Positions 53,319-62,606 of a DNA stretch of 64,000 nt are shown here, piece by piece. Position 1 is the stretch's first letter. Each line of letters opens with the position of its first letter. Source of the stretch: an uncultured Ruminococcus sp. (GTDB lineage: Bacteria > Bacillota > Clostridia > Oscillospirales > Ruminococcaceae); contig UQYQ01000001.1 in assembly GCA_900545345.1 (NCBI GenBank), positions 124,001 to 188,000 of the forward strand, in the 5' to 3' direction. Under the pieces are notes generated by a model, which did not search any database, was not told the DNA's origin, and worked only from the letters and a program-made list of their open reading frames with translations. The position numbers and the translations under genes were made by a program.

Positions 53319-54092
53319 ATGACAAAGGTATTTACAGCAAAAACTGTTGAAGAAGCAAAAGCTCTGGCTCAGGCAGAGTTTGGTGTTTTACAGGATCAAA
53401 TTCAATTTACAGTAGTAGAAGAACCAAAGAAATCTCTTTTCGGAAAAGTTAAAGGTGATGCAAAGGTGGAGGCAACATTTGAAGAAACAAAACCTCAGCT
53501 TGCATCGACTTATATAAAAAATGTATTATCTAAAATGGGATATGAAGTTGATATTGAAGTCAAAGAAATTGAAAACGGTGCTGTTTTAGATATTTCAGGT
53601 GACAATGTTGAAGAAATCATCGGCAAAAAAGGTGAAGTATTAGATTCACTTCAATATCTTGCTTCTCTTGTGTGCAACAGAATAGACAGAGAATATTTCA
53701 GAATTTCAACAGACTGCAATAATTTCAGAGAGAAAAGAAAAGCTCAGCTTGAGCGTCTTGCGCAAAAAATTGCAAACAATGTTAAGAAAAACGGAAGAAC
53801 TACCGCACTGGAACCAATGAATCCTTATGAAAGAAGAATTATTCACTCGGTAATCACCGATATTGAGGGTGTAACTTCACGCTCAAAGGGTGAAGAACCA
53901 TACAGAAAAGTTATTATCAGCTCTACAGAAAAGAAAAGATTTGATAATAACCGAAGAAGAAACAATAACAGACATTCAGGCAGAAGCAAAAAAGGATATG
54001 ATATAGTAAGTTCTTTTGAAAAGGAATATAAAAAGCCGAAGCCTGAAGATGAAATGGGTTCAAGCGGACTTTATACAAAAATTGATTTATAA
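53319..54092 (+). CDS. jag: RNA-binding protein Jag/KhpB (KH and R3H domains)
   Basis: This 257-residue protein has an N-terminal Jag domain (about 1-50, KTVEEAKALAQAEFG and KKSLFGKVKG), a KH domain (about 70-150, with the NVEEIIGKKGEVLDSLQYL loop) and an R3H domain (about 150-208, PMNPYERRIIHSVI). A basic, Asn/Arg-rich tail follows. KhpB works with KhpA on cell-length and division mRNAs. SD GAAAGGAAA; it follows yidC as usual. Confidence 0.95.
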   Translation: MTKVFTAKTVEEAKALAQAEFGVLQDQIQFTVVEEPKKSLFGKVKGDAKVEATFEETKPQLASTYIKNVLSKMGYEVDIEVKEIENGAVLDISGDNVEEIIGKKGEVLDSLQYLASLVCNRIDREYFRISTDCNNFREKRKAQLERLAQKIANNVKKNGRTTALEPMNPYERRIIHSVITDIEGVTSRSKGEEPYRKVIISSTEKKRFDNNRRRNNNRHSGRSKKGYDIVSSFEKEYKKPKPEDEMGSSGLYTKIDL

Positions 54093-54216
54093 TCTTGATA
54101 AAATTACGCTGACTGTGTTTAATAATAAGAATTTATTTGATATTTGAAAGGCACAGCGCAGTCATTAGTGAAATATATATTGGATGCTGTTTTATACTTC
54201 ATCCCAATGCAAATGT

Positions 54217-54252
54217 CAGCAGCAACGGGAGTTTTCTCGCTGCTGTTTTTTT
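54217..54252 (+). terminator. Attenuator-like terminator in the mnmE leader
   Basis: CAGCAGC (54217-54223) pairs with GCTGCTG (54239-54245), with more pairing inside, followed by seven Ts (54246-54252). It ends only a few bases before the mnmE SD (AAAGGAG near 54256), so transcripts must read through it to express mnmE. Confidence 0.85.
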
Positions 54253-54270
54253 ATAAAGGAGCATGATATA

Positions 54271-55632
54271 ATGAGTACGGTTTGTGCAATATCGACACCT
54301 AATGCTGTCGGTGGAATTTCAGTTATACGAATAAGCGGAAGTGACGCTTTGAGTATTGCAGAAAAAATATTTGTTCCTTTCTCAAAAATGCTTGTTTCTC
54401 AAATGAAGGGACATACATGTGCATACGGAAAAGTAGTTTTAGACGGAAAAATCATTGACGATGCAGTTCTGACTGTTTTTCTTGCACCGAAAAGCTATAC
54501 CGGTGAAAACACTGCTGAAATTTCTTGTCATGGAGGACTTTTTGTAACTAAGGAAGTATTAAGAGCTTGTATTGCTGCCGGTGCTGAGCCGGCAGGACCG
54601 GGCGAATTCACAAAGCGTGCATTTTTAAACGGAAAGCTTTCACTTACTCAGGCAGAAGCTGTAATGGATGTGATTTCTGCTGAGGGGAAACAGGCATTAA
54701 ACAGTGCAAATCTTGCACATGAGGGAATTCTATTCAAAAAAATTAAAAACATAACTGATAAACTTGTAAAAATCTTAGCTGAACTTGCGGCTTGGGTTGA
54801 TTATCCTGAAGAGGATCTTCCTGAGGTTGAAGATGAAGTTTTGATAGAATCTTTAGAAACATCTATTTCACAATTAGAACAGATTCTTTCAGATTATGAT
54901 AACGGAGTTATTTTTCGTGAAGGTATTGATACAGCAATTGTCGGAAGGGCTAATGTCGGAAAGTCATCTTTAATGAATATGCTGCTCGGCTTTGACCGCT
55001 CTATTGTAACAGAAATTGCAGGAACAACAAGAGATGTTATTGAGGAATCGGCAAGGCTGGGTGAAATAGTTTTAAGGTTATCTGATACAGCGGGAATCAG
55101 AAAAACAGATGACATAGTTGAAAGTATTGGTGTTGATTTAGCTAAAAAGAAGATTGAAAGTGCAAGACTTGTCATTGCTGTTTTTGACGCAAGCTCCCAG
55201 CTTAATAATGAGGATAAAAAGCTTTTAGAAGATATAAAGGACAAGCAGGCAATAATTGTTTTAAATAAAACTGATTTAAAGTCAAAACTGTCAGCTGAAG
55301 ATTTTAAGAGTTTTCAAAAACCTGTAGTTTTGATTTCAGCAAAAGAACAAAGCGGCAAGGCTGAACTTGAAAATGCGGTGATGTCGCTGTTTAAACTGGA
55401 TTGCATCAATTCAGACACAACAGTTTTTGCCAATGAAAGGCAGAAAAACTGCGTTGAAAAGGCAAAGCAAAATCTTGAATTGGCTTTGGAGGCGTTAAAT
55501 TTCGGAGAAACACTCGACGCAGTGACTGTAACAATTTCAAAAGCCTGTGACTTTTTGTTAGAACTTACAGGAGAAAAAGCGACAGAAGCTGTTGTTGAGC
55601 AGGTATTCCACAATTTCTGTGTAGGAAAATAA
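54271..55632 (+). CDS. mnmE: tRNA modification GTPase MnmE
   Basis: From the ATG at 54271 (SD AAAGGAGC) this is a 453-residue GTPase that, with MnmG, modifies the wobble uridine of some tRNAs. It has the N-terminal folate-binding domain (PNAVGGISVIRISG), G1 loop GRANVGKSSL, DTAGIR switch and the C-terminal motif FCVGK. A longer frame from 54184 runs through the terminator hairpin and is not credible. It is followed by mnmG after 28 nt. Confidence 0.97.
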   Translation: MSTVCAISTPNAVGGISVIRISGSDALSIAEKIFVPFSKMLVSQMKGHTCAYGKVVLDGKIIDDAVLTVFLAPKSYTGENTAEISCHGGLFVTKEVLRACIAAGAEPAGPGEFTKRAFLNGKLSLTQAEAVMDVISAEGKQALNSANLAHEGILFKKIKNITDKLVKILAELAAWVDYPEEDLPEVEDEVLIESLETSISQLEQILSDYDNGVIFREGIDTAIVGRANVGKSSLMNMLLGFDRSIVTEIAGTTRDVIEESARLGEIVLRLSDTAGIRKTDDIVESIGVDLAKKKIESARLVIAVFDASSQLNNEDKKLLEDIKDKQAIIVLNKTDLKSKLSAEDFKSFQKPVVLISAKEQSGKAELENAVMSLFKLDCINSDTTVFANERQKNCVEKAKQNLELALEALNFGETLDAVTVTISKACDFLLELTGEKATEAVVEQVFHNFCVGK

Positions 55633-55660
55633 AAATTCAATCATTTTACAGAGGTAATTT

Positions 55661-57535
55661 ATGATTTTAGATAATTATGATATTATAGTTGTCGGTGCGG
55701 GACATGCAGGCTGTGAGGCTGCACTTGCTTCAGCAAGGCTAGGTGCTAAAACCGCACTTTTTACGCTGACACTCGATGCATTGGCAAATATGCCTTGTAA
55801 TCCGTCAATAGGCGGAACGGCAAAGGGTCATTTAGTCCGTGAAATTGACGCACTCGGCGGAGAAATGGGAAAAGCGGCAGATGCAACATTTTTACAAAGC
55901 CGAATACTTAACAGAGGACGGGGCCCTGCTGTTCACAGTCTTAGAGTACAGGCAGACAGAACACGCTATCACGAATATATGAAGAAAGCTATAGAAGCTC
56001 AGGACAATCTTGATTTAAAACAAGGAGAAGTTGTTAAAATTTTATCTGAAAACGGTAAAGTTTGCGGTGTTCAGACAAGAATAGGAAGCATATTTTCGGC
56101 AAAAGCTGTAATAATTTGTTCGGGAACATATTTAAAAGGTAAGGTGTTTGTCGGTGACAGTGCTTATGAAAGCGGTCCCGATGCTGTTGCTCCTGCAAAT
56201 CTGTTATCTGACAGCTTAAATGATTTAGGTGTTACTCTCAGAAGATTTAAAACGGGCACACCTGCGAGAGTTCACCGCCGTTCAATTAATTTTGACAAGC
56301 TTCAAAAGCAAGACGGTGATGAAGAAATTATTCCTTTTTCTTTTGAAAATAACGAAAAATTAGAAAATAAGGTTTCGTGCTATATTGGGTATACAAATTC
56401 AAAGACACATGAAATAATTCTAAAGAATATAAAGCGTTCGGCAATGTACGGCGGTCAGATTGAGGGTATCGGGCCTAGATATTGCCCGTCAATAGAAGAT
56501 AAAATTATGAGGTTTTCCGACAAACCCCGTCACCAGCTTTTTATCGAGCCAATGGGGCTTAATACTGATGAGTATTATCTTCAGGGAATGTCAACCTCTC
56601 TGCCTGAAGATGTTCAAATTGAATTTTTAAGGACTATTGAGGGCCTGGAAAATGTAGAAATTATGCGAAATGCTTATGCTATTGAATACGACTGCTGTGA
56701 TCCGACAGAGCTTCTTCCGACGCTTGAATTTAAATCTGTTTCGGGGCTTTTCGGTGCAGGTCAGTTTAACGGCACATCGGGTTATGAAGAAGCCGCTGCA
56801 CAAGGTCTCGTTGCAGGAATAAATGCTGTTAAAAAGATTAAGGGAGAAAAGGGATTGGTTCTTGACCGTGCAAGCTCATATATAGGAACACTTATTGATG
56901 ACCTTGTGACAAAGGGATGTATGGATCCTTACAGGATGCTGACTTCACGAAGTGAATACCGCTTGCTTCTTCGTCAGGACAATGCAGACCAAAGGCTTAC
57001 ACCTATTGGGTATGAAGTTGGATTGATAAGCGAAGAAAGATATCATCATCTTTTAGAAAAAGTGTCACAGATTGAAACGGAAGTTAAGCGTCTTTGGAAA
57101 GTAAATATCTCTCCGAAAGATGTGAATGAGTATTTAGAAAACTGCGGGACAGAGCCATTGCAGACAGGTGCAAAATTGGCACAGATAATAAGACGCCCTC
57201 AGTGTACATATGACGGTACAGCATTTTTGGATAAAGACCGGCCGGAACTTTCTAAAGAAGTCCGTGAGCAAGTGGATTTGTCTATAAAATATGAAGGTTA
57301 TATAAAAATCCAGCTTGAACAGGTTGAACAAATGAGAAAGCTGGAGAGAAAGGCTTTGCCTAGTAATTTAGATTATTCTCAGATTAAGGGACTTCGTCTT
57401 GAAGCAATAGAAAAGCTAAATAAAATAAAGCCTCTCAGTGTTGGTCAGGCAAGCCGAATTTCAGGTGTTAACCCTGCCGATGTATCTGTACTGTTAGTTT
57501 GGATTGAGCAAAACCGCAGAAGAAATCAAGATTAA
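55661..57535 (+). CDS. mnmG: tRNA modification FAD enzyme MnmG
   Basis: This 624-residue FAD protein is the partner of MnmE. It has the dinucleotide motif VVGAGHAGCEAALA, the NPSIGGTAKGHLVREIDALGG segment and the C-terminal helical tail that contacts MnmE. The two catalytic Cys segments and GQFNGTSGYEEAAAQG are visible. SD AGAGG. Length standard. Precedes rsmG. Confidence 0.98.
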   Translation: MILDNYDIIVVGAGHAGCEAALASARLGAKTALFTLTLDALANMPCNPSIGGTAKGHLVREIDALGGEMGKAADATFLQSRILNRGRGPAVHSLRVQADRTRYHEYMKKAIEAQDNLDLKQGEVVKILSENGKVCGVQTRIGSIFSAKAVIICSGTYLKGKVFVGDSAYESGPDAVAPANLLSDSLNDLGVTLRRFKTGTPARVHRRSINFDKLQKQDGDEEIIPFSFENNEKLENKVSCYIGYTNSKTHEIILKNIKRSAMYGGQIEGIGPRYCPSIEDKIMRFSDKPRHQLFIEPMGLNTDEYYLQGMSTSLPEDVQIEFLRTIEGLENVEIMRNAYAIEYDCCDPTELLPTLEFKSVSGLFGAGQFNGTSGYEEAAAQGLVAGINAVKKIKGEKGLVLDRASSYIGTLIDDLVTKGCMDPYRMLTSRSEYRLLLRQDNADQRLTPIGYEVGLISEERYHHLLEKVSQIETEVKRLWKVNISPKDVNEYLENCGTEPLQTGAKLAQIIRRPQCTYDGTAFLDKDRPELSKEVREQVDLSIKYEGYIKIQLEQVEQMRKLERKALPSNLDYSQIKGLRLEAIEKLNKIKPLSVGQASRISGVNPADVSVLLVWIEQNRRRNQD

Positions 57536-57576
57536 AAATCTGATTTGAAAGTTAAGTGAAGAAACAGGAAATAATT

Positions 57577-58290
57577 ATGATAATAGAAAAATCAAAATTT
57601 AAAGATCTTTTCAGCTCGATGGAAATACCCGTAAGTGATAAACAGTATGATAAACTATATAAATATGCTGAAATGCTTATCAAATGGAATAAAATGGTTA
57701 ATCTTACAGCTATTTTATCTCCGGAGGATATATCTCAAAAGCATTTTTTAGACAGTGTGCTTCCCTTTTATCTTTTCGATGTAAAAAAAGATGCAAAAAT
57801 TATAGATGTCGGTACAGGTGCAGGTTTTCCGTCTTGTCCCTTAAAGATTTTCAGAGATGATATTAAAGTTACTCTTCTTGACAGTTTGAACAAGCGTATT
57901 AATTTTTTAAAAACATTGTCGGACGAATTGGATTTGAACGCTGAGTGCATACACGGCAGAGCTGAGGAGCTTGCTCATAAAGAAAACTATAGAGAACAAT
58001 TTGACATGGCTACAGCAAGAGCGGTCGCATCGCTTCCTATGCTGTGTGAATATTGCCTTCCGTTTGTAAAAAAAGGCGGATATTTTATTGCACTCAAAGG
58101 CGGAAATAGTGATGATGAAATTGGAGCCTCGAAATCTGCTATAAAGGAATTGGGCGGAAAAATCGACAAAATAATAGACTATTCCCTGCCGAATGGTGAC
58201 AAACGAGTATTAATTGCAATAAAAAAAATATCGCAAACTGCGAGTAAATATCCCAGAAATAAAGGTCAAATTACAAAAAAGCCTCTTTAA
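57577..58290 (+). CDS. rsmG: 16S rRNA m7G527 methyltransferase RsmG
   Basis: From the ATG at 57577 (SD CAGGAA) this is a 237-residue SAM-dependent methyltransferase. It has the SAM loop VGTGAGFPSCPLKI and the TARAVASLPMLCEY segment. It methylates G527 of 16S rRNA. An earlier in-frame GTG at 57556 would overlap the SD. It follows mnmG by 41 nt and precedes noc, as in B. subtilis. Confidence 0.96.
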   Translation: MIIEKSKFKDLFSSMEIPVSDKQYDKLYKYAEMLIKWNKMVNLTAILSPEDISQKHFLDSVLPFYLFDVKKDAKIIDVGTGAGFPSCPLKIFRDDIKVTLLDSLNKRINFLKTLSDELDLNAECIHGRAEELAHKENYREQFDMATARAVASLPMLCEYCLPFVKKGGYFIALKGGNSDDEIGASKSAIKELGGKIDKIIDYSLPNGDKRVLIAIKKISQTASKYPRNKGQITKKPL

Positions 58291-58435
58291 TTTGTTAAAT
58301 ATAGCAGATTAAAGACGGCTTTTGTCATTTATAAACGAGCAAAACCTCTGGAAATAATGAATATTTGATGTTAAAATATTTTTGCAAAACAGAAAGATAT
58401 ATGCAGATAAAAAACATTTTCGGGAGGACATCAAA

Positions 58436-59266
58436 ATGGTTAACTTTGCACCAAAACAAAGAGAAAAAGAAATTAATAAGGTACTGGAGATAGGAGTTTC
58501 TCTTATTAAACCGAATCCCAGTCAGCCTAGAAAATCCTTTTACTCGGACGAGCTTACAAAGCTTGCAAAAAGCATTTCGCAGGAGGGCATTCTTCAGCCC
58601 TTAATTGTAAGGATTAATGATGGTGAGTATGAGCTTGTATCCGGTGAACGCCGGCTTCGTGCTGCTAAGATTGCAGGGTTGAAAACAGTTCCGTGTATTA
58701 TTGTGAATATGACTGAGAGAAATTCGGCGTTAATGGCGTTGGTTGAAAATATTCAAAGAGAAGACCTTTCTTTCTTTGAGGAAGCCGGTGCCATTCAGTC
58801 ACTGATTTCGGTTTACGGAATGACGCAGGAGGATGCGGCGATTCGTCTTGGGATTGCTCAGTCTACAGTTGCGAATAAGCTTCGCTTGCTTAGAATACCG
58901 GGCGATGAGCAGCAGGTGATTATGGATATGGGGCTTAGCGAACGCCATGCCCGTGCTTTGCTTAGACTGGAATCAAAAAGTGACAGAATAGATGTCTTGG
59001 AACGGATACATAAATATAAACTTAATGTGGAAATGACCGAGGCATACATATCTAAGCTTTTAGAAGGCAAGCGGAAGAAAGAGTCCTATAAGAAACGTTC
59101 GCCTATTCTCAGAGATGTTAAGTTGTTTGTCAATACTATTAATAAGGCTATCGAGGTTATGCGTTTATCAGGAGTTAAGGCTAATTCTAAGAAAACTCAA
59201 ACAGATAATGAAATTACATATACCATTACTATACCGCTGAGTGAAAGCAATGCACCTAATGTCTGA
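58436..59266 (+). CDS. noc: Nucleoid occlusion protein Noc (ParB paralogue)
   Basis: From the ATG at 58436 (SD GGGAGG) this is a 276-residue ParB-family protein. It has the N-terminal CTPase domain with boxes SGERRLRAAK and ALVENIQREDLSFFEEA, a helix-turn-helix (about 125-190, MTQEDAAIRLGIAQSTVANKLR) and a C-terminal dimer domain. Position before parA and after rsmG fits Noc. Noc blocks division over the nucleoid; whether its site is a Noc box or parS cannot be read. The ParB of this window (60282-61151) is a separate gene. Confidence 0.88.
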   Translation: MVNFAPKQREKEINKVLEIGVSLIKPNPSQPRKSFYSDELTKLAKSISQEGILQPLIVRINDGEYELVSGERRLRAAKIAGLKTVPCIIVNMTERNSALMALVENIQREDLSFFEEAGAIQSLISVYGMTQEDAAIRLGIAQSTVANKLRLLRIPGDEQQVIMDMGLSERHARALLRLESKSDRIDVLERIHKYKLNVEMTEAYISKLLEGKRKKESYKKRSPILRDVKLFVNTINKAIEVMRLSGVKANSKKTQTDNEITYTITIPLSESNAPNV

Positions 59267-59273
59267 TTGAAAA

Positions 59274-59289
59274 TGTTTCACGTGGAACA
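59274..59289. promoter_or_regulatory. parS centromere-like site
   Basis: TGTTTCACGTGGAACA matches the 16-bp parS palindrome (TGTTTCACGTGAAACA) at 15 positions. It lies 7 nt after the noc stop, next to parA-parB. Confidence 0.93.
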
Positions 59290-59310
59290 TACCGCTGAGA
59301 AAGCATCAAG

Positions 59311-59334
59311 ATGTTCCACGGGGAACATTTTTTG
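59311..59334 (+). terminator. noc terminator overlapping a second parS-like site
   Basis: ATGTTCC pairs with GGAACAT, followed by TTTTTT. The hairpin body, TGTTCCACGGGGAACA at 59312-59327, is itself a parS-like 16-mer with one break of symmetry at the centre. Confidence 0.75.
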
Positions 59335-59455
59335 ATTTTATCTTGCAAAACAAAACAAATACTGATATAATGATAGTTAAGTCGTGATGAATCGGCTTAA
59401 CTATTTTTTTGTTTTATGAAGAGTCAGGCTCTTAATAAGGAGTGTAGATATAGAA

Positions 59456-60247
59456 ATGGGAAAGATAATAGCAATTTCCAACCAAAAGGGCGGTGTGGGC
59501 AAGTCTACTACAGCAGTAAACCTTGCTGCTGCTCTCGGATTGAAAGGAAAAAAGGTTTTAGTAATAGATTTTGACCCTCAGGGGAATACTACCACAAGCT
59601 TTGGAATAGAGAAAAGACGCATAAGGAACACAGTTTATGAAGCTGTTATCGGCAATTGCCGGATGGTAGAATCAATTGTTGCTACAAATTTCAGAGGTGT
59701 ATCCGTTGTGCCTGCGACACAGACACTTTCGGGTGCGGCTGTAGAGCTGTTAGATTTAGACAGGCGGTCGTTAAGACTTAAAATGCAGATACTGACTGTT
59801 AAAGATGATTTTGATTTTATTTTCATTGATTGCCCTCCTACTCTGGATTTGATTACAATAAATGCACTTGCAGCTTGTGACAGTGTTATTATTCCTATTC
59901 AATGTGAATTTTTATCGCTTGAAGGGCTTGTTGAGCTTACAGAGGCTATAAAAAAAGTAAAAAACAGCTTTAATCCAAATATCGAAATTGACGGCATACT
60001 TTTTACAATGTATGTGAAAAGATATAATCTGACAGCACAGGTTGTAGAAGAGGTAAAAGAGCATTTTCCTAAAATGGTTTATAAAACGGTTATTCCGAGA
60101 AACATTGCGATTTCCGAAGCGCCCAGCTTCGGTGAACCGGTTTTGTACTATAATAACAAATGCAAGGGTGCAAAAGCTTATGAAGAGCTTGCAGATGAGT
60201 TTTTGAAGCGTCAGAAGAAGAGAAAAAAAGATTCCGGCAAATCGTAA
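59456..60247 (+). CDS. parA: Chromosome partitioning ATPase ParA (Soj)
   Basis: This 263-residue deviant Walker ATPase has NQKGGVGKSTTAVNLA at the start, DFDPQGN and FIDCPPTLD. It binds nucleoid DNA and, with ParB at parS, moves origins and regulates DnaA. SD AAGGAG lies 14 nt before the ATG, a slightly long spacing. parB starts 34 nt downstream. Confidence 0.97.
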   Translation: MGKIIAISNQKGGVGKSTTAVNLAAALGLKGKKVLVIDFDPQGNTTTSFGIEKRRIRNTVYEAVIGNCRMVESIVATNFRGVSVVPATQTLSGAAVELLDLDRRSLRLKMQILTVKDDFDFIFIDCPPTLDLITINALAACDSVIIPIQCEFLSLEGLVELTEAIKKVKNSFNPNIEIDGILFTMYVKRYNLTAQVVEEVKEHFPKMVYKTVIPRNIAISEAPSFGEPVLYYNNKCKGAKAYEELADEFLKRQKKRKKDSGKS

Positions 60248-60281
60248 AAATATTTTCAAGGAAAAAGGAGTTGATTGATAA

Positions 60282-61151
60282 ATGGCTAAAAAAAGGCTTG
60301 GAAAAGGTATGGACGCTCTTTTCTTTGAAAGTGGCGAAGAAAAGGTTTCTTCATCGTCATCGTCGAATACTTTGAGAATTTCGGAAATCGAGCCGAACAA
60401 ATCTCAGCCGAGGACGGAATTTGACGATGAAGCAATAGTAAGTCTTGCTGATTCCATTCGACAGCACGGCGTTTTGCAGCCTATACTTGTCAGACCGCTT
60501 CCCACAGGCGGTTATCAGATAGTTGCAGGAGAACGCAGATGGAGAGCGGCCAGAATGGTAGGTTTGAGTGAAGTTCCTGTTTTGATAAAGGAAATGAGCG
60601 ATTTTGAAACAATGCAGGTTGCACTTATTGAGAATCTCCAGCGTGAGGACTTAAACCCTATTGAAGAAGCCTTGGGCTATGAAAAGCTTATGAGTAAATA
60701 TAATATGACTCAGGAACAGGTAGCTGAAGCTATGGGCAAATCCCGACCTGCTATAGCTAACTCATTAAGGCTTTTAAAACTTGATGACGAAACAAAAGAA
60801 ATGGTAAAAAATGGTGATATATCAGCAGGACATGCTAAGGCATTAGCGGGAATAGAAGATATAAAACTGAGGCATGAGTTGGCAAAAAAAACGGTTAATG
60901 ATAAACTTTCGGTAAGGCAGCTTGAAAAAATAATTTCTGCAGGTGAAAAAAAATTTACAAAGTCTCAGACATCTATTCGCTATGCAAACCCTTATGTTAC
61001 CGAGCTTGAGGTGGCTTTGCACTCTGCATTCGGTCAGAAAACAGAGGTTTTATCCAAGGCGGACGGAAGTTATACAATTAAAATTAAAATAAAAAATAAA
61101 GATGAGCTTGATGAGTTTGTGAAAAATTGCGGAGCAAATCTTAACAGATAA
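60282..61151 (+). CDS. parB: Chromosome partitioning protein ParB (Spo0J)
   Basis: This 289-residue protein starts KKRLGKGMDALF, the arginine/lysine ParA-stimulating tail. It has the CTP-binding boxes GERRWRAAR and ENLQREDLNPIEEA, the helix-turn-helix MTQEQVAEAMGKSRPAIANSLR and a C-terminal dimer domain. It loads on parS and spreads as a clamp. It shares its fold and boxes with Noc upstream. SD AAGGAG. Next gene serS follows after 23 nt. Confidence 0.97.
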   Translation: MAKKRLGKGMDALFFESGEEKVSSSSSSNTLRISEIEPNKSQPRTEFDDEAIVSLADSIRQHGVLQPILVRPLPTGGYQIVAGERRWRAARMVGLSEVPVLIKEMSDFETMQVALIENLQREDLNPIEEALGYEKLMSKYNMTQEQVAEAMGKSRPAIANSLRLLKLDDETKEMVKNGDISAGHAKALAGIEDIKLRHELAKKTVNDKLSVRQLEKIISAGEKKFTKSQTSIRYANPYVTELEVALHSAFGQKTEVLSKADGSYTIKIKIKNKDELDEFVKNCGANLNR

Positions 61152-61174
61152 AATAAAAACAAGGAGAATGTAAT

Positions 61175-62455
61175 ATGCTAGACATTAAATTTTTAAGAGA
61201 AAACCCTGAAATTGTAAAAGAGAATATAAAAAAGAAATTTCAGGATGAAAAGTTAAAGCTTGTTGATGAGGTTGTCGAGCTTGACGAAAAATACAGGACA
61301 GTAAAAACACGCTGTGACGATTTAAGAAGTCAAAGAAATAAAATAAGCAAGCAAATCGGAGGTCTGATGGCTAAGGGCGAGAAAGAAGAGGCAGAAAAGG
61401 TTAAGTCACAGGTTGCTGAAATCAATAATGAACTGGCTTCTCTTGAAGGAAATGAAGATGAGCTTTCAAAACAAATCCGTGAAAGAATGCTCGTCATTCC
61501 TAATATTATTGACGACAGTGTGCCTATTGGAAAAGATGACAGTGAAAATGTAGAGGTTGAAAAGTTCGGTGAACCTGCAGTTCCTGAATTTGAAGTGCCG
61601 TATCATGTTGACATTATGGAAAAGCTCAGCGGAATTGATATCGACAGTGCGAGAAAAACCTCAGGAAACGGATTTTATTATCTGTGCGGCGATATTGCAA
61701 GACTTCACTCTGCAATACTCTCTTATGCGAGAGATTTTATGATTGACAGAGGATTTACTTATTACATTCCTCCTTATATGATAAGAAGCAGCGTTGTTAC
61801 CGGAGTTATGTCTTTTGCTGAAATGGAAGGCATGATGTATAAAATCGAGGGTGAAGACCTTTATCTTATCGGAACAAGCGAACACTCAATGATAGGAAAG
61901 TTTATTGATACTATTTTAAAAGAAGATGAACTTCCAAAGACCTTGACAAGCTATTCACCGTGCTTCAGAAAGGAAGTAGGCGCTCATGGAATTGAGGAAA
62001 GAGGAGTTTATCGTATTCATCAGTTTGAAAAGCAGGAGATGATTGTTGTCTGCAAGCCTGAGGACAGCATGAATTGGTTTGAAAAGCTATACAATAATAC
62101 AGTTGATTTCTTCAGGACACTTGATATTCCTGTAAGAACACTTGAGTGCTGTTCAGGTGATTTGGCAGATTTAAAGGTAAAAAGTATTGATGTTGAGGCT
62201 TGGAGCCCTAGACAGAAAAAGTATTTTGAAGTCGGTTCATGCTCTAACTTAGGTGACGCTCAGGCAAGACGCCTGGGAATAAGAATCAAAGGTGAAGACG
62301 GAAAGAAATACTTTGCACATACGCTTAACAATACAGTTGTTGCACCGCCTAGAATGCTTATTGCGTTTCTTGAAAACAATCTTAATGAAGATGGCTCGGT
62401 AAGAATTCCGGAGGCTTTGAGAATGTACATGGGCGGTAAAGATGTAATTAAGTAA
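61175..62455 (+). CDS. serS: Seryl-tRNA synthetase
   Basis: This 426-residue class II synthetase starts with the long tRNA-binding coiled coil (about 1-110, MLDIKFLRENPEIVKENIK) and has motif 2 (CFRKEVGAHG) and motif 3 (NNTVVAPPRMLIAFLENN). It charges tRNA-Ser. SD AAGGAG. It directly follows parB without a T-box leader (only 23 nt), so it is transcribed with the par genes. Confidence 0.98.
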   Translation: MLDIKFLRENPEIVKENIKKKFQDEKLKLVDEVVELDEKYRTVKTRCDDLRSQRNKISKQIGGLMAKGEKEEAEKVKSQVAEINNELASLEGNEDELSKQIRERMLVIPNIIDDSVPIGKDDSENVEVEKFGEPAVPEFEVPYHVDIMEKLSGIDIDSARKTSGNGFYYLCGDIARLHSAILSYARDFMIDRGFTYYIPPYMIRSSVVTGVMSFAEMEGMMYKIEGEDLYLIGTSEHSMIGKFIDTILKEDELPKTLTSYSPCFRKEVGAHGIEERGVYRIHQFEKQEMIVVCKPEDSMNWFEKLYNNTVDFFRTLDIPVRTLECCSGDLADLKVKSIDVEAWSPRQKKYFEVGSCSNLGDAQARRLGIRIKGEDGKKYFAHTLNNTVVAPPRMLIAFLENNLNEDGSVRIPEALRMYMGGKDVIK

Positions 62456-62529
62456 AAATGTACATTGCCTTATAAAAATAAATATAACTTAGTGCTATTG
62501 AAATTGGTAAAATTTATTTTACTTACTTG

Positions 62530-62558
62530 TTGACTTTAGTATGATGAAGTTATATAAT
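62530..62558 (+). promoter_or_regulatory. Promoter of serC-serA
   Basis: TTGACT (62530-62535), 17-nt spacer, TATAAT (62553-62558), 48 nt before the serC start. Confidence 0.8.
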
Positions 62559-62606
62559 AAAGAGGTAGTTATTTTAATTAATAAATTTAGATGGAGGGTA
62601 TTAAAA

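Noticed and set aside
61152..61174. Possible T-box leader of serS
   Set aside because: Only 23 nt separate parB and serS, too short for a T-box, and no T-box sequence is seen.
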